From CALESS01 sp964405455 (lineage in GTDB: Bacteria; Chloroflexota; Anaerolineae; Anaerolineales; Anaerolineaceae), in contig CAYOOA010000016.1 in the NCBI GenBank assembly GCA_964405455.1, forward strand, positions 1-39,572: a stretch of 39,572 bases of DNA, in the 5' to 3' direction. Below are positions 31,746 through 39,382 of this stretch, piece after piece. Position 1 is the first letter of the stretch; each line of letters begins with the position of its first letter. The translations under genes and the position numbers were made by a program. The notes under the pieces are model-generated. The model did no database searches and was not told the origin of the DNA. It saw nothing but the letters and a program-made list of their open reading frames with translations.

Positions 31746-32297
31746 ATGGATACTGAAACCGCTCTAAAATTTGCTACCGAATTACTGGCCCCCTGGACGC
31801 GTTCGGCGACAAATCCGGAAGCAAACCGCTTGGTGGTCAGCATCAGCCGGGATAACCTGAAAAAAGCGGTCCAAGCCCTGCTGGATGCGCACTGGGGCTA
31901 TCTTTCCTGTATCTTCGGGGTGGATTTCCCGGGCAACCTGGGTCCACAACCCGAGGAAAAGCAATGGCAGCGCTTGAACGAAAGTGAATTCCTGCAGGCG
32001 GCCCGCCAGGAAGGGATCGTGCGGGTCCATTATGTCTTCTGCAACGGGGCCGCCTGCGTAACCCTGCGGGTGGCGCCCCATTATTCCTCCCTGCATGTGC
32101 CGAGCATCTGCGACCTGATCCCCTCAGCAACCCTGATGGAACGCGAACTGATGGAGATGTTCGGTGTGATCGTGGACGGCACACCGGATACCCGCCACTT
32201 GCTGCTGCCCGATCAGTGGCCGGACGGCGAATACCCGCTGCGCAAGGGCTGGAAAGGCCTGGAGAAAGAATTGCCGGAAAGTGAGGAGGTGGACTGA
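31746..32297 (+). CDS. Group 4 hydrogenase NuoC-like subunit
   Basis: A 183-residue protein of the 30-kDa complex I family (NuoC). It ends with the family motif ERELMEMFGVIVDGTPDTRH, then LLLPDQWP and PLRKGWKG. It contributes to assembly and support of the catalytic arm and holds no cofactor. Its stop overlaps the next start codon by one base (TGATG), so small subunit, NuoC-like and large subunit are made together. NuoC and NuoD are separate here, not fused as in HycE or E. coli NuoCD. Confidence 0.92.
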   Translation: MDTETALKFATELLAPWTRSATNPEANRLVVSISRDNLKKAVQALLDAHWGYLSCIFGVDFPGNLGPQPEEKQWQRLNESEFLQAARQEGIVRVHYVFCNGAACVTLRVAPHYSSLHVPSICDLIPSATLMERELMEMFGVIVDGTPDTRHLLLPDQWPDGEYPLRKGWKGLEKELPESEEVD

Positions 32298-33478
32298 TGG
32301 AAACCAAATCTAAACCCAATAAATTTATTGTTCCAATCGGCCCGCAGCACCCGGCATTGAAGGAACCCGGACACTTCGAATTCACTGTGGACGGTGAAAT
32401 TGTCACCGGTGCCAGCGTACGTTTGGGTTATGTGCACCGCGGAATTGAGAAAGGCGTTGAATCGCGCAACTGGATCCAAAGCCTCTACCTGCTGGAACGG
32501 GTGTGTGGTATTTGCTCGCATATCCATGCCACGGCGTACGTGCTGGGGGTGGAGAAATTGGCCAACGTGGTTCCCTCTCCGCGGGCGCAGGCTATTCGAA
32601 CCCTGATGTGCGAACTGGAACGCATCCACTCGCACCTGCTCTGGCTGGGTGTGGCTGCCCACGAAGGCGGCTTTGACACCCTGTTCATGTATTCGTGGCG
32701 CGACCGCGAAACCGTCATGGATTTGCTGGAAATGGTTTCCGGCAACCGTGTAAATTATTCCGCCAATGTGCTCGGCGGGGTCAAGTATGATATTCTGCCG
32801 GAGCAGGCGGATGCCATCCGGCGCGGGATGGATTTTCTCGATGATCGCACACATTATTATATGAAAGTGGTCACCACGGACGAGACCTTCCTTGGGCGGA
32901 CGCGCCATGTGGGTGTGATGACTGCCGACCAAGCTGAATTGTTGGGCGCGCTTGGCCCCACTGCCCGCGCCTCCGGCGTTCAGCGGGATGTACGCAAGGA
33001 TGCGCCGTATGCCGCTTACGATATGTTCCCCGTCAACGTCATGACCGATCAGCGCGGCGACCTGGAAGCCCGTTTTGTGGTGCGCATCAATGAATTGTTC
33101 GAAGCCTACCGCCTGGTGCGTGAGATCCTGGATCACATGCCGGAAGGCGAGCTGGCAGTGCGCGTGCCCCGCCGGGTGCCTGAAGGGGAGGTAATCAGCC
33201 GGGTGGAAGCGCCGCGCGGGGAATTGTTCTACTTCCTGCGCAGCACCGGTCTGGATACGCCGGACCGCATCAAGGTGCGCACGCCCTCCATGTGTAACTG
33301 GGCTTCAGTGATGACCCTGGCCGTCGGCCACAAGCTGGCGGATGTGCCGATGATCCTGGCCGGGATTGACCCGTGCTTCTCGTGCAATGATCGCATGGTC
33401 CAGGTCAGCCGGGGTGGGTCCTCCCAGACCTGGAGCTGGGAAGATTTACGTCAATATGGAATCGAGTATTACCGATGA
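32297..33478 (+). CDS. [NiFe]-hydrogenase group 4 large (catalytic) subunit (NuoD-like)
   Basis: A 393-residue catalytic subunit. The first Ni-Fe motif is RVCGICSHIH (Cys70, Cys73, with His77) and the second is DPCFSCNDR (Cys360, Cys363, Arg366). All four ligand cysteines are present. Complex I NuoD has lost them, so this is a true hydrogenase that forms or consumes H2. Twenty-seven residues follow Arg366; this is the expected C-terminal tail removed by a HycI-type endopeptidase after Ni insertion, and such a gene is the last of the cluster. The overall form is like subgroups with separate C and D subunits (for example 4f/4g/Mbh), but the exact subgroup is not decided here. Confidence 0.95.
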   Translation: METKSKPNKFIVPIGPQHPALKEPGHFEFTVDGEIVTGASVRLGYVHRGIEKGVESRNWIQSLYLLERVCGICSHIHATAYVLGVEKLANVVPSPRAQAIRTLMCELERIHSHLLWLGVAAHEGGFDTLFMYSWRDRETVMDLLEMVSGNRVNYSANVLGGVKYDILPEQADAIRRGMDFLDDRTHYYMKVVTTDETFLGRTRHVGVMTADQAELLGALGPTARASGVQRDVRKDAPYAAYDMFPVNVMTDQRGDLEARFVVRINELFEAYRLVREILDHMPEGELAVRVPRRVPEGEVISRVEAPRGELFYFLRSTGLDTPDRIKVRTPSMCNWASVMTLAVGHKLADVPMILAGIDPCFSCNDRMVQVSRGGSSQTWSWEDLRQYGIEYYR

Positions 33479-34395
33479 ACATTCAACCGATCCTCGCTCT
33501 CTTGATTTTTCCGGGCGGGCTGTTCTTGATGGCCTGCGGCCTGGCGTATGAGTGGGCTGACCGCAAGCTGGTGGCTCGTTTCCAGAACCGGCTGGGCCCG
33601 CGCTGGTTCCAGCCCCTGGCGGACGTGGTGAAGCTGCTCTCCAAGGAGGAGGTTGTTCCGCAAGGCGTGCAAAAGGCGTTGTTCATTGGTTTGCCGGTAG
33701 CCGCCCTGGCTGCGGCCCTGACGGCCGCCCTCTATGTGCCCCTGGCTGGTTTTCAGCCTGCCTATACCTTCACCGGGGATTTGATTGTTACGCTTTATAT
33801 GCTCGGCTTGCTCACCCTCTGTTTGGGATTGGCCGGCGCCAACAGCGTCAGCCGTTTCTCACTGATCGGGGCAACCCGTACCCTGACACAACTCTTTTCG
33901 TATGAAGCGCCGTTTCTACTGGCGCTGCTCGGCCCTGCGATAGCCGCCCGAACCTGGCAGATCGGGGCCATCAATCAGTATGCCGGTGAACATACCTGGC
34001 TGATCCTGACGCAACCGGTTGGCTTCCTGGTCGCCCTGGTCGGGTTGATGGGCAAACTTGAGCTGCCGCCGTTTGATGCGCCAGAAGCCGAGACGGAAAT
34101 CGTCTCCGGTGCGTTGACCGAATACAGCGGCCGCGGCCTGGCGCTTTTCCGCCTGGGGAAGAACGTTGAACTGGTGATTGGCCTGACCCTGGTTTCTGCT
34201 TTTTACCTGGGTGGATTGGCCAATCCCCTGGCTTTTCTCCTCAAGACAGCGGTCTTATTGTTGGTTATGGCGGGCCTGCAATCCCTGTTTGCCCGCCTGC
34301 GCATTGATCAAACCGTGGGCCTGTGGTGGCGGATAGGCGCGCTGCTGGCCCTGGCGCAATTACTGGTGCTCGTGATTATCCAGATGGTCAGGTGA
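33475..34395 (+). CDS. Group 4 hydrogenase membrane anchor subunit, NuoH-like
   Basis: A 306-residue protein with about eight helices. Family segments include WADRKLVARFQNRLGPRWFQ (the NuoH ERKxxxxxQxRxGP motif in variant form), LFSYEAPFLLALLGPA, and PPFDAPEAETEIVSGALTEY, with the acidic residues of the quinone/E-channel region. It binds the catalytic arm to the membrane and passes the energy of electron transfer to the antiporter subunits. It overlaps the large-subunit gene by four bases (ATGA). Confidence 0.93.
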   Translation: MNIQPILALLIFPGGLFLMACGLAYEWADRKLVARFQNRLGPRWFQPLADVVKLLSKEEVVPQGVQKALFIGLPVAALAAALTAALYVPLAGFQPAYTFTGDLIVTLYMLGLLTLCLGLAGANSVSRFSLIGATRTLTQLFSYEAPFLLALLGPAIAARTWQIGAINQYAGEHTWLILTQPVGFLVALVGLMGKLELPPFDAPEAETEIVSGALTEYSGRGLALFRLGKNVELVIGLTLVSAFYLGGLANPLAFLLKTAVLLLVMAGLQSLFARLRIDQTVGLWWRIGALLALAQLLVLVIIQMVR

Positions 34396-34399
34396 AACC

Positions 34400-34813
34400 A
34401 TGAAGATTGGAACGATGATCAGTGACATTGTGAAGTCTTTGTTCAAGCGGCCGGCCACGGAGCGTTATCCAATTGAGCGGCGCCCTGCGCCAACCCGCCT
34501 GCGCGGAAAATTGGTATATAACCCTGAAGGCTGCACCGGCTGTCAATTGTGTGTCAAGGACTGTCCGTCGGATGCCATTGAAATCCTGGTAGTCGATAAG
34601 GTCAACAAACGATTTGTGATGCGCTACCACGTGGACCGCTGCACTTTCTGCGAGCAATGTGTTTTGAATTGCCGGTTTAAGTGCCTGGATATGTCCAATG
34701 AGGAGTGGGAACTGGCCACCACCAAGAAGCAACCATTTGAAGTTTATTACGGCAGGGAGGAAGATGTCCGGGCAATCCTGGACCGGGGCGTTAGCACAAG
34801 CTCTCGCGAATAA
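34400..34813 (+). CDS. Group 4 hydrogenase ferredoxin-like subunit, NuoI-like
   Basis: A 137-residue iron-sulfur protein with two CxxCxxCxxxC(P) motifs: CTGCQLCVKDCP and CTFCEQCVLNC. Each pair makes one [4Fe-4S] cluster, as in NuoI/MbhN. It probably takes electrons from reduced ferredoxin and passes them to the small-subunit cluster. No NuoE, NuoF or NuoG gene follows, so NADH is not the direct donor in this cluster. The ATG lies four bases after the NuoH-like stop, with AGGTGA across the stop codon. Its last 50 bases overlap the next gene. Confidence 0.94.
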   Translation: MKIGTMISDIVKSLFKRPATERYPIERRPAPTRLRGKLVYNPEGCTGCQLCVKDCPSDAIEILVVDKVNKRFVMRYHVDRCTFCEQCVLNCRFKCLDMSNEEWELATTKKQPFEVYYGREEDVRAILDRGVSTSSRE

Positions 34814-35282
34814 AAGAAAGCCGCCAGTCAGGGTAGCCCTGGTGGGGGTGGGCAATGAACTCAACGGCGATGATGCAGCCGGCGGAGAGGTAATCCGCCG
34901 GCTGAGTCGCTGTCTGCAACCAAGCGGGAATCTTCTCCTTCTGGATGCAGGTTCTTCGCCGGAAAATTTCAGCGGCCCGCTGCGCCGGTTGCAGCCAGAC
35001 TGGCTGATTTTCATTGACGCTGCCTGGATGGACGAACCGCCCGGCACAATCCGATGGGTGGAAATGGACGAGGTGGATGGCGTCAGCGCAGTCACCCACG
35101 GCCTGCCGGTGACGATGTTGGCCGGTTATTTAATGGCTGAGACGGATTGCCGGGTGGGCTTGATCGCCATCCAGCCGGCCAGCCTTGAATTTGAGTCGAA
35201 GCTGACACCTGCTGTGGGTCAGGCTGTGGATGAGGTAATTGAGGGTTTGTTCCGTCTCTTCTCTGGCTGCGATTCGGGATAA
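34764..35282 (+). CDS. hycI: Hydrogenase maturation endopeptidase, HycI family
   Basis: A 172-residue protein of the HycI/HybD/HoxW peptidase family that trims the large-subunit C-terminal tail once nickel is in place. Key segments are GVGNELNGDDAAGGEVIRR (with the Ni-sensing acidic residue), LIFIDAAWMDEPPG and SAVTHGLP (with the His ligand). The ATG at 34764 is chosen because GGGAGG lies directly upstream and it gives a normal N terminus before the VRVALVGVGN strand; the frame is open to 34698. It overlaps the NuoI-like gene by 50 bases in another frame, so it is expressed with the structural subunits. HypA-F are not in the window. Confidence 0.9.
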   Translation: MSGQSWTGALAQALANKRKPPVRVALVGVGNELNGDDAAGGEVIRRLSRCLQPSGNLLLLDAGSSPENFSGPLRRLQPDWLIFIDAAWMDEPPGTIRWVEMDEVDGVSAVTHGLPVTMLAGYLMAETDCRVGLIAIQPASLEFESKLTPAVGQAVDEVIEGLFRLFSGCDSG

Positions 35283-35335
35283 AAAGCATACTATTCAGGT
35301 GATTTTTGATACATGGAGAACGCTTTGAACGGCCT

Positions 35336-35341
35336 AAAATG
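35336..35341 (+). promoter_or_regulatory. Possible -10 box of the CDF transporter gene
   Basis: TAAAAT lies 34 bases before the ATG at 35376. It sits in TTTGAACGGCCTAAAAT (35325-35341), which closely resembles CTTGAAACGGCTAAAAT before the ankyrin-GrpB gene. The gene has a good GGAGAGG ribosome binding site. Confidence 0.35.
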
Positions 35342-35375
35342 ATGCGAATGTATATCCATTTTAGGAGAGGGTTTA

Positions 35376-36275
35376 ATGACGGTTCATTCTGAGGAAGCGC
35401 AAAGAGATAAAAACCAAGCGGCTTTGACATCAGTGGTCGCAGCGATTGGGCTGACGACATTCAAGATTATTGTTGGCCTCTTGACCAATAGCCTGGGCAT
35501 CCTGGCGGAGGCAGCCCATTCCGGGCTGGACCTGGTGGCTGCCCTGGTCACATTCTTTGCAGTGCGATTTTCCAGCAAGCCGGCGGATAAGGAACACACC
35601 TACGGCCACGGGAAAATCGAGAACCTTTCGGCGTTATTTGAAACCCTCCTGCTCCTCACTACCTGCGTTTGGATTATTTATGAAGCCATCCAGCGCCTAT
35701 TCTTCAGGCCGGGCGTGGAAGTGGATCCATCCATCTGGGCATTCATCGTCATGGGAACATCCATTGTGATCGACCTGGGACGTTCGCGCGTGCTTTACCG
35801 GGCAGCAAAAAAGTATAACAGCCAGGCCCTGGAGGCGGATGCGCTGCATTTCAGTACCGATATCTGGTCCTCCAGTGTAGTGATTTTCGGGCTGGTTTGC
35901 GTTTTACTTTCACGCCTGGTTCCCGGTCTCTCATTTTTGAAATATGCTGATGCAGTTGCCGCGCTCGGGGTGGCATTAATCGTCATCTATGTCAGCATTG
36001 AGCTGGGAATACGCACCATTCGCGGCTTGCTGGATACTGCGCCCAAAGGCCTGGCCGAGCAAATCAAGGCAGCCTTTGAAACCGTCCCGGGCGTGGAGGA
36101 TTGCCACAACATTCGCATTCGGGCCAGCGGCGCGCATACTTTTGTGGATGTGCACGTGGTTGTGGATGGAGACTTGCCCACCCGCGAAACGCACGCCCTC
36201 ACAGAGTTGCTGGAAAAGAAGGTGGATGAGCTCTCGCCAGGTGCGGATGTAACAATCCACGTTGAGCCCTGCTAG
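35376..36275 (+). CDS. Cation diffusion facilitator (CDF) family metal exporter
   Basis: A 299-residue antiporter with six membrane helices and a cytoplasmic C-terminal domain (about 210-299). Metal-site residues are visible in TM2 (EAAHSGLDLVA: His and Asp four apart) and TM5 (ALHFSTDIWSS: His and Asp), a 2His-2Asp site that generally favours Zn over Fe/Mn. The YGHGKIENL motif after TM2 and the CTD strand THVxVDVHV-like (AHTFVDVHVVVDG) with a later HVEPC confirm the family. It exports Zn2+ or Fe2+ in exchange for H+. It has its own promoter-like region and a strong terminator, so it stands alone. Confidence 0.93.
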   Translation: MTVHSEEAQRDKNQAALTSVVAAIGLTTFKIIVGLLTNSLGILAEAAHSGLDLVAALVTFFAVRFSSKPADKEHTYGHGKIENLSALFETLLLLTTCVWIIYEAIQRLFFRPGVEVDPSIWAFIVMGTSIVIDLGRSRVLYRAAKKYNSQALEADALHFSTDIWSSSVVIFGLVCVLLSRLVPGLSFLKYADAVAALGVALIVIYVSIELGIRTIRGLLDTAPKGLAEQIKAAFETVPGVEDCHNIRIRASGAHTFVDVHVVVDGDLPTRETHALTELLEKKVDELSPGADVTIHVEPC

Positions 36276-36299
36276 CATGTGGATGGAAATAACAGAGAC

Positions 36300-36343
36300 A
36301 AACCCCTGGAGAAGCCCAAAAACCTCCAGGGGTTTTTGTTTTT
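36300..36343 (+). terminator. Rho-independent terminator after the CDF transporter gene
   Basis: A perfect 12-bp stem (36300-36311 with 36324-36335), a 12-base loop and a long T-rich tail (TTGTTTTT) to 36343. Confidence 0.93.
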
Positions 36344-36384
36344 CCCAATCACCTGGTGTTCTTTACACCATCCCTTGAAACGGC

Positions 36385-36390
36385 TAAAAT
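36385..36390 (+). promoter_or_regulatory. Possible -10 box of the ankyrin-GrpB gene
   Basis: TAAAAT lies 24 bases before the GTG start at 36415. The preceding bases (CTTGAAACGGC, from 36374) repeat those before the CDF gene. No standard -35 is seen at the usual distance. Confidence 0.35.
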
Positions 36391-36414
36391 ACGAGGAATA
36401 TCAGGCAGGTACGC

Positions 36415-37590
36415 GTGAACGAACTCACTCAACTATTCAAGGCCATTGAATCAGGAAACATGGATCAGGTTGAACGATTGATCGGAGCCGATCCAGATTT
36501 GAGACGCGCCAGGAACCAGCTCGGCGTTTCTGCAGTATTGTGGGCTTTATACAACGGTCAGGCAGCCATTGCGGGGCGCCTGGCAGAGGGACGAACCGAT
36601 CTGGATGTTTTTGAAGCGGCTGCGCTGGGCAGGGTGGAGCGCCTGGCTACCTTATTGAAAGAAAATCCGGAAAACGCCAATGCCTGGGCCGTGGATGGAT
36701 TTCAACCGCTAGGGTTGGCCTGTTTCTTTGCCCAGCCAACTGCTTCAAGACTTCTGTTGGAAGCCGGAGCCAAAGTTGATAGTCCGTCCCGCAACAGGTC
36801 TGCAGTGATGCCGCTCCATTCAGCAGTTGCTGCCGGACAACTGGAAATTGCCCGCATTTTGCTGCGCCACGGGGCGCCGGTTAATGCCCGGCAGGCACAA
36901 GAATTTACACCCTTGCATGCAGCAGCCCAAAATGGCCAAGTGGACATGGTGAACTTACTTCTTGTCTACGGGGCGGATGTGAATGTCACCGCAGCCAACG
37001 GCAAATCCCCGCTGGATCTTGCGCTTGAGGGTAATCACACAGAGGTAGGCGAGCAGTTGAAGCAAGCTGCCACTGCCCACCGGGTGATCCTTCGCCCTTA
37101 TGATCCGCTCTGGCCGGTTCAATTCCGCCAGGAGGCCGCGCGCTTGTTGCCGCTGTTTGAGCCGCTGCTTGGAACGATTTACCACATCGGAAGCACCTCG
37201 GTGCCCGGCTTGCTGGCCAAACCCACGATTGACATCTTGATCGAAGTGACGGACATCTTCAAGGTTGATGCCCTGAATGCGGCCATGGCGGATTTGGGTT
37301 ATGAAGCACGAGGCGAATATGGCATTCCTGGAAGGCGATTCTTTGTCTGCAGCGAAAGAGGGCTGCGCCAGTTTCATGTGCATACGTATGGTACTGGTAA
37401 TCCTGAAATTCAGCGGCATGTGGGCTTTCGGGATTACCTGATCCGCCACCCGGAATTTGCGAAACGGTATGCTGATTTGAAAGAAGAATTAGCATTGCGT
37501 TTTGTTTTGGATAGGGTGGCATACACGGATAATAAATCAAGTTTCATTCACGAGGTCGACCGTCTGGCCACGGAGGAAGGAAATAGGTAA
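36415..37590 (+). CDS. Ankyrin-repeat protein fused to a GrpB nucleotidyltransferase-like domain
   Basis: A 391-residue protein. Residues 1-220 are ankyrin repeats, the last two being the clearest (SAVMPLHSAVAAGQLEIARI and FTPLHAAAQNGQVDMVNLLL), with GADVN-type turns. Residues 225-390 form a GrpB (PF04229) domain: VILRPYDPLWPVQFRQEA, then YHIGSTSVPGLLAKPTIDIL with the GS...D.D-like nucleotidyltransferase core, and FHVHTYGTGNPE. GrpB proteins are thought to transfer a nucleotide, but a substrate is not known; the ankyrin part probably binds a partner protein. The start is GTG with a weak AGG upstream. The stop is directly followed by the CpXC gene. Fusion in one frame is seen directly: no stop or start lies between the domains. 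Confidence 0.9.
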   Translation: MNELTQLFKAIESGNMDQVERLIGADPDLRRARNQLGVSAVLWALYNGQAAIAGRLAEGRTDLDVFEAAALGRVERLATLLKENPENANAWAVDGFQPLGLACFFAQPTASRLLLEAGAKVDSPSRNRSAVMPLHSAVAAGQLEIARILLRHGAPVNARQAQEFTPLHAAAQNGQVDMVNLLLVYGADVNVTAANGKSPLDLALEGNHTEVGEQLKQAATAHRVILRPYDPLWPVQFRQEAARLLPLFEPLLGTIYHIGSTSVPGLLAKPTIDILIEVTDIFKVDALNAAMADLGYEARGEYGIPGRRFFVCSERGLRQFHVHTYGTGNPEIQRHVGFRDYLIRHPEFAKRYADLKEELALRFVLDRVAYTDNKSSFIHEVDRLATEEGNR

Positions 37591-38016
37591 ATGACGCAAG
37601 TAAAAACTGTGGCGGTAAGCTGCCCAAAATGCAAGGCAGACCAGGAAATGAAGGTTTGGGATGCACTGAATGCCACCCTCAATCCGGCGGAGAAAGCCCT
37701 ACTTTTTGAAGGCCGGATGAACGTGTTCGTTTGCCAAACCTGCGGACACAAAGCCTTGCTTTCCGTACCCCTGCTGTACTACGATATGGAACGTGTGTTT
37801 GCCGTGTATTATTTCCCCGCAGAGTACGTGAATGATGATGATTTCATCCGCAACTGGGTGACGCCGGAAGCCCACCTGCGTCTACCGCAGATCCCCCAGG
37901 ACCAGGTACCTGAATTCATGGCGGATCCGCATATTGTTTTCAGCATGCAGGAATTGTTGAATTATGTTTTGTTTCGTGAACGCGTGGCGGATTTGCACCG
38001 CCAGGAGCAAGAATGA
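37591..38016 (+). CDS. CpXC-domain zinc-ribbon protein
   Basis: A 141-residue protein with a zinc knuckle formed by CPKC (residues 11-14) and CQTCGH (about 48-53), the pattern of the CpXC (PF14353) family. The rest is alpha-helical with many aromatic and acidic residues. Function is unknown; a metal-binding, possibly nucleic-acid-related or regulatory role is a guess. It starts right after the ankyrin-GrpB stop codon, with GGAGG upstream in GGAAGGAAATAGG, and its stop overlaps the add start by four bases (ATGA). The three genes are therefore one transcription unit. Confidence 0.85.
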   Translation: MTQVKTVAVSCPKCKADQEMKVWDALNATLNPAEKALLFEGRMNVFVCQTCGHKALLSVPLLYYDMERVFAVYYFPAEYVNDDDFIRNWVTPEAHLRLPQIPQDQVPEFMADPHIVFSMQELLNYVLFRERVADLHRQEQE

Positions 38017-39017
38017 TTGACCCGCACCTTCCTTTGATTGACCTGCACCGCCACCTGGACGGCGCTGTCCGCCTGGAAACCATCCTTGAGCTTGGACGCG
38101 CGCATAACCTGCCCCTGCCTGCCTGGACGCGGGAGGAATTGCGACCGTACGTGCAGGTGACCACTCCCAAACCCGGCGTCATGGCTTTCCTGGAGAAATT
38201 TGAATGGATGACCGGCGTCTTGGTGGATGAGGAAGCTTGCCGCCGGATAGCATACGAAAATGTTGAGGATGCTCAACGAGAAGGGATCGATTACATTGAG
38301 CTGCGTTTCAGCCCGTATTTCATGTCACTAGCGCACGGATTGAATCCAACGGGCATCACAGCCGCCGTGGCGGATGGCGCGGCTGCAGGTCAGCGCGATT
38401 TCGGCGTGCGAGTGAACCTGATCGGCATCATCAGCCGGACTTACGGTGTGGAAGCTGGTTTCAAGGAACTGGATGCGCTGCTGGCCAACCGCGATGCCAT
38501 TTGCGCTCTTGACCTGGCAGGTGACGAGGTTCGCTGGCCGGCTGAGCTCTTCAAGGAACACTTCAGGCGCGCCCGGGATGCCGGCTGGCATATCACCGTC
38601 CACGCGGGAGAAGCGGCCGGGCCGGAAAGCATCTGGCAAGCCCTGGACTTGCTGGGGGCAGAGCGGGTGGGGCATGCGGTTGCCGCCCCGCAGGATGAGC
38701 GGTTGATGCAGGAATTGGCCAAACGGCAAATTCCAATAGAATGCAACCTCACCAGCAACGTCCAGACTTCCACGGTGGCGGACTATGCGGTTCATCCTCT
38801 GCGCCAGTTCCTTGAATATGGTATTCCGGCCACCATCAACACCGATGATCCCGGGATCAGCGGGATTGATTTACCCTATGAGTATGAGATGGCAACCCGC
38901 GCAGCCGGCCTTTCGGAAGCGCAGGTTCGCCAGGCGCAGCTGAACGCGCTGGAGGCTGCCTTTTTATCGGTCTCTGAAAAACAGGAATTGTTCCAGAAAA
39001 AGGGGAATCCAAAATAA
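38013..39017 (+). CDS. add: Adenosine deaminase
   Basis: A 334-residue TIM-barrel amidohydrolase that converts adenosine (and deoxyadenosine) to inosine for purine salvage. Zinc ligands and catalytic residues are in place: HRHLDG near the N terminus, HAGEAAG with the catalytic Glu, GHAV with the His, and NTDDPG with the two Asp. Length equals E. coli Add (333). From memory, it matches the enterobacterial enzyme closely, including ELRFSP and a long identical run around ARDAGWHITVHAGEAAGPES. The usual GHG is GHAV here. It is translationally coupled to the CpXC gene. Confidence 0.95.
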   Translation: MIDPHLPLIDLHRHLDGAVRLETILELGRAHNLPLPAWTREELRPYVQVTTPKPGVMAFLEKFEWMTGVLVDEEACRRIAYENVEDAQREGIDYIELRFSPYFMSLAHGLNPTGITAAVADGAAAGQRDFGVRVNLIGIISRTYGVEAGFKELDALLANRDAICALDLAGDEVRWPAELFKEHFRRARDAGWHITVHAGEAAGPESIWQALDLLGAERVGHAVAAPQDERLMQELAKRQIPIECNLTSNVQTSTVADYAVHPLRQFLEYGIPATINTDDPGISGIDLPYEYEMATRAAGLSEAQVRQAQLNALEAAFLSVSEKQELFQKKGNPK

Positions 39018-39044
39018 GATTCGACGGATTCAGTCCATTAAACC

Positions 39045-39073
39045 TTGTCAGGCTGCGGGGGCTTTGGTATAAT
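39045..39073 (+). promoter_or_regulatory. Sigma-70 promoter of the tRNA-tuf operon
   Basis: TTGTCA (39045-39050) and TATAAT (39068-39073) are spaced by 17 bases, the optimum. It is the best promoter match in the window, as expected for a stable-RNA operon. Transcription should start near 39080, about 28 bases before the first tRNA. Confidence 0.82.
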
Positions 39074-39107
39074 CTCGTCGCTTGTAAGGCAACTTAATAA
39101 TTTAGCC

Positions 39108-39180
39108 GCCGACGTAGCTCAAACGGCAGAGCAACCGCCTTGTAAGTGGTAGGTTATGGGTTCAATTCCCATCGTCGGCT
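39108..39180 (+). tRNA. tRNA-Thr (anticodon UGU)
   Basis: A 73-base cloverleaf with acceptor GCCGACG paired to CGTCGGC, a D arm with AGCTC...GAGC, anticodon loop CTTGTAA (TGT), and a T arm with GGGTTCAATTCCC. Discriminator U. The CCA end is not encoded (followed by CAG). Confidence 0.96.
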
Positions 39181-39254
39181 CAGTTGCAGGTTGGTGAGTG
39201 AGATGGTCAGTTAGCTGAGCGCCTCACTTGCGGGCCCACAACGACCCGAAAAAT
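39181..39254 (+). other. Spacer between tRNA-Thr and tRNA-Tyr
   Basis: A 74-base spacer about the size of a tRNA. It includes GTGAG (39194-39198) and a matching CTCAC further on that could pair, and a TTAGCTGAG segment that faintly recalls a D arm. It does not fold into a cloverleaf by eye and is best taken as a processed spacer. Confidence 0.4.
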
Positions 39255-39338
39255 GGACGGTTACCCAAGTGGCCAACGGGGACTGACTGTAAATCAGTTG
39301 GCGGAACGCCTTCGGAGGTTCGAATCCTTCACCGTCCA
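39255..39338 (+). tRNA. tRNA-Tyr (anticodon GUA)
   Basis: A class II tRNA of 84 bases with a long variable arm (GCGGAACGCCTTCGG region). The acceptor is GGACGGT with ACCGTCC, the anticodon loop CTGTAAA (GTA), the T arm AGGTTCGAATCCT, and the discriminator A. The CCA is not encoded. Confidence 0.96.
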
Positions 39339-39382
39339 CTTTCTTGTGCCAGTTGGTACAAGATTAATAAGCGAACAGGCAA

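Noticed and set aside
33360..33420. Selenocysteine in the hydrogenase second Ni-Fe motif, given the tRNA-Sec
   Set aside because: Both codons in DPCFSCNDR are TGC, so the site uses cysteine.
26891..34813. Annotation of the cluster as respiratory complex I (Nuo)
   Set aside because: The large subunit keeps both CxxC Ni-Fe motifs, the small subunit has CNGCD, NuoE/F/G are absent and a HycI peptidase gene follows.
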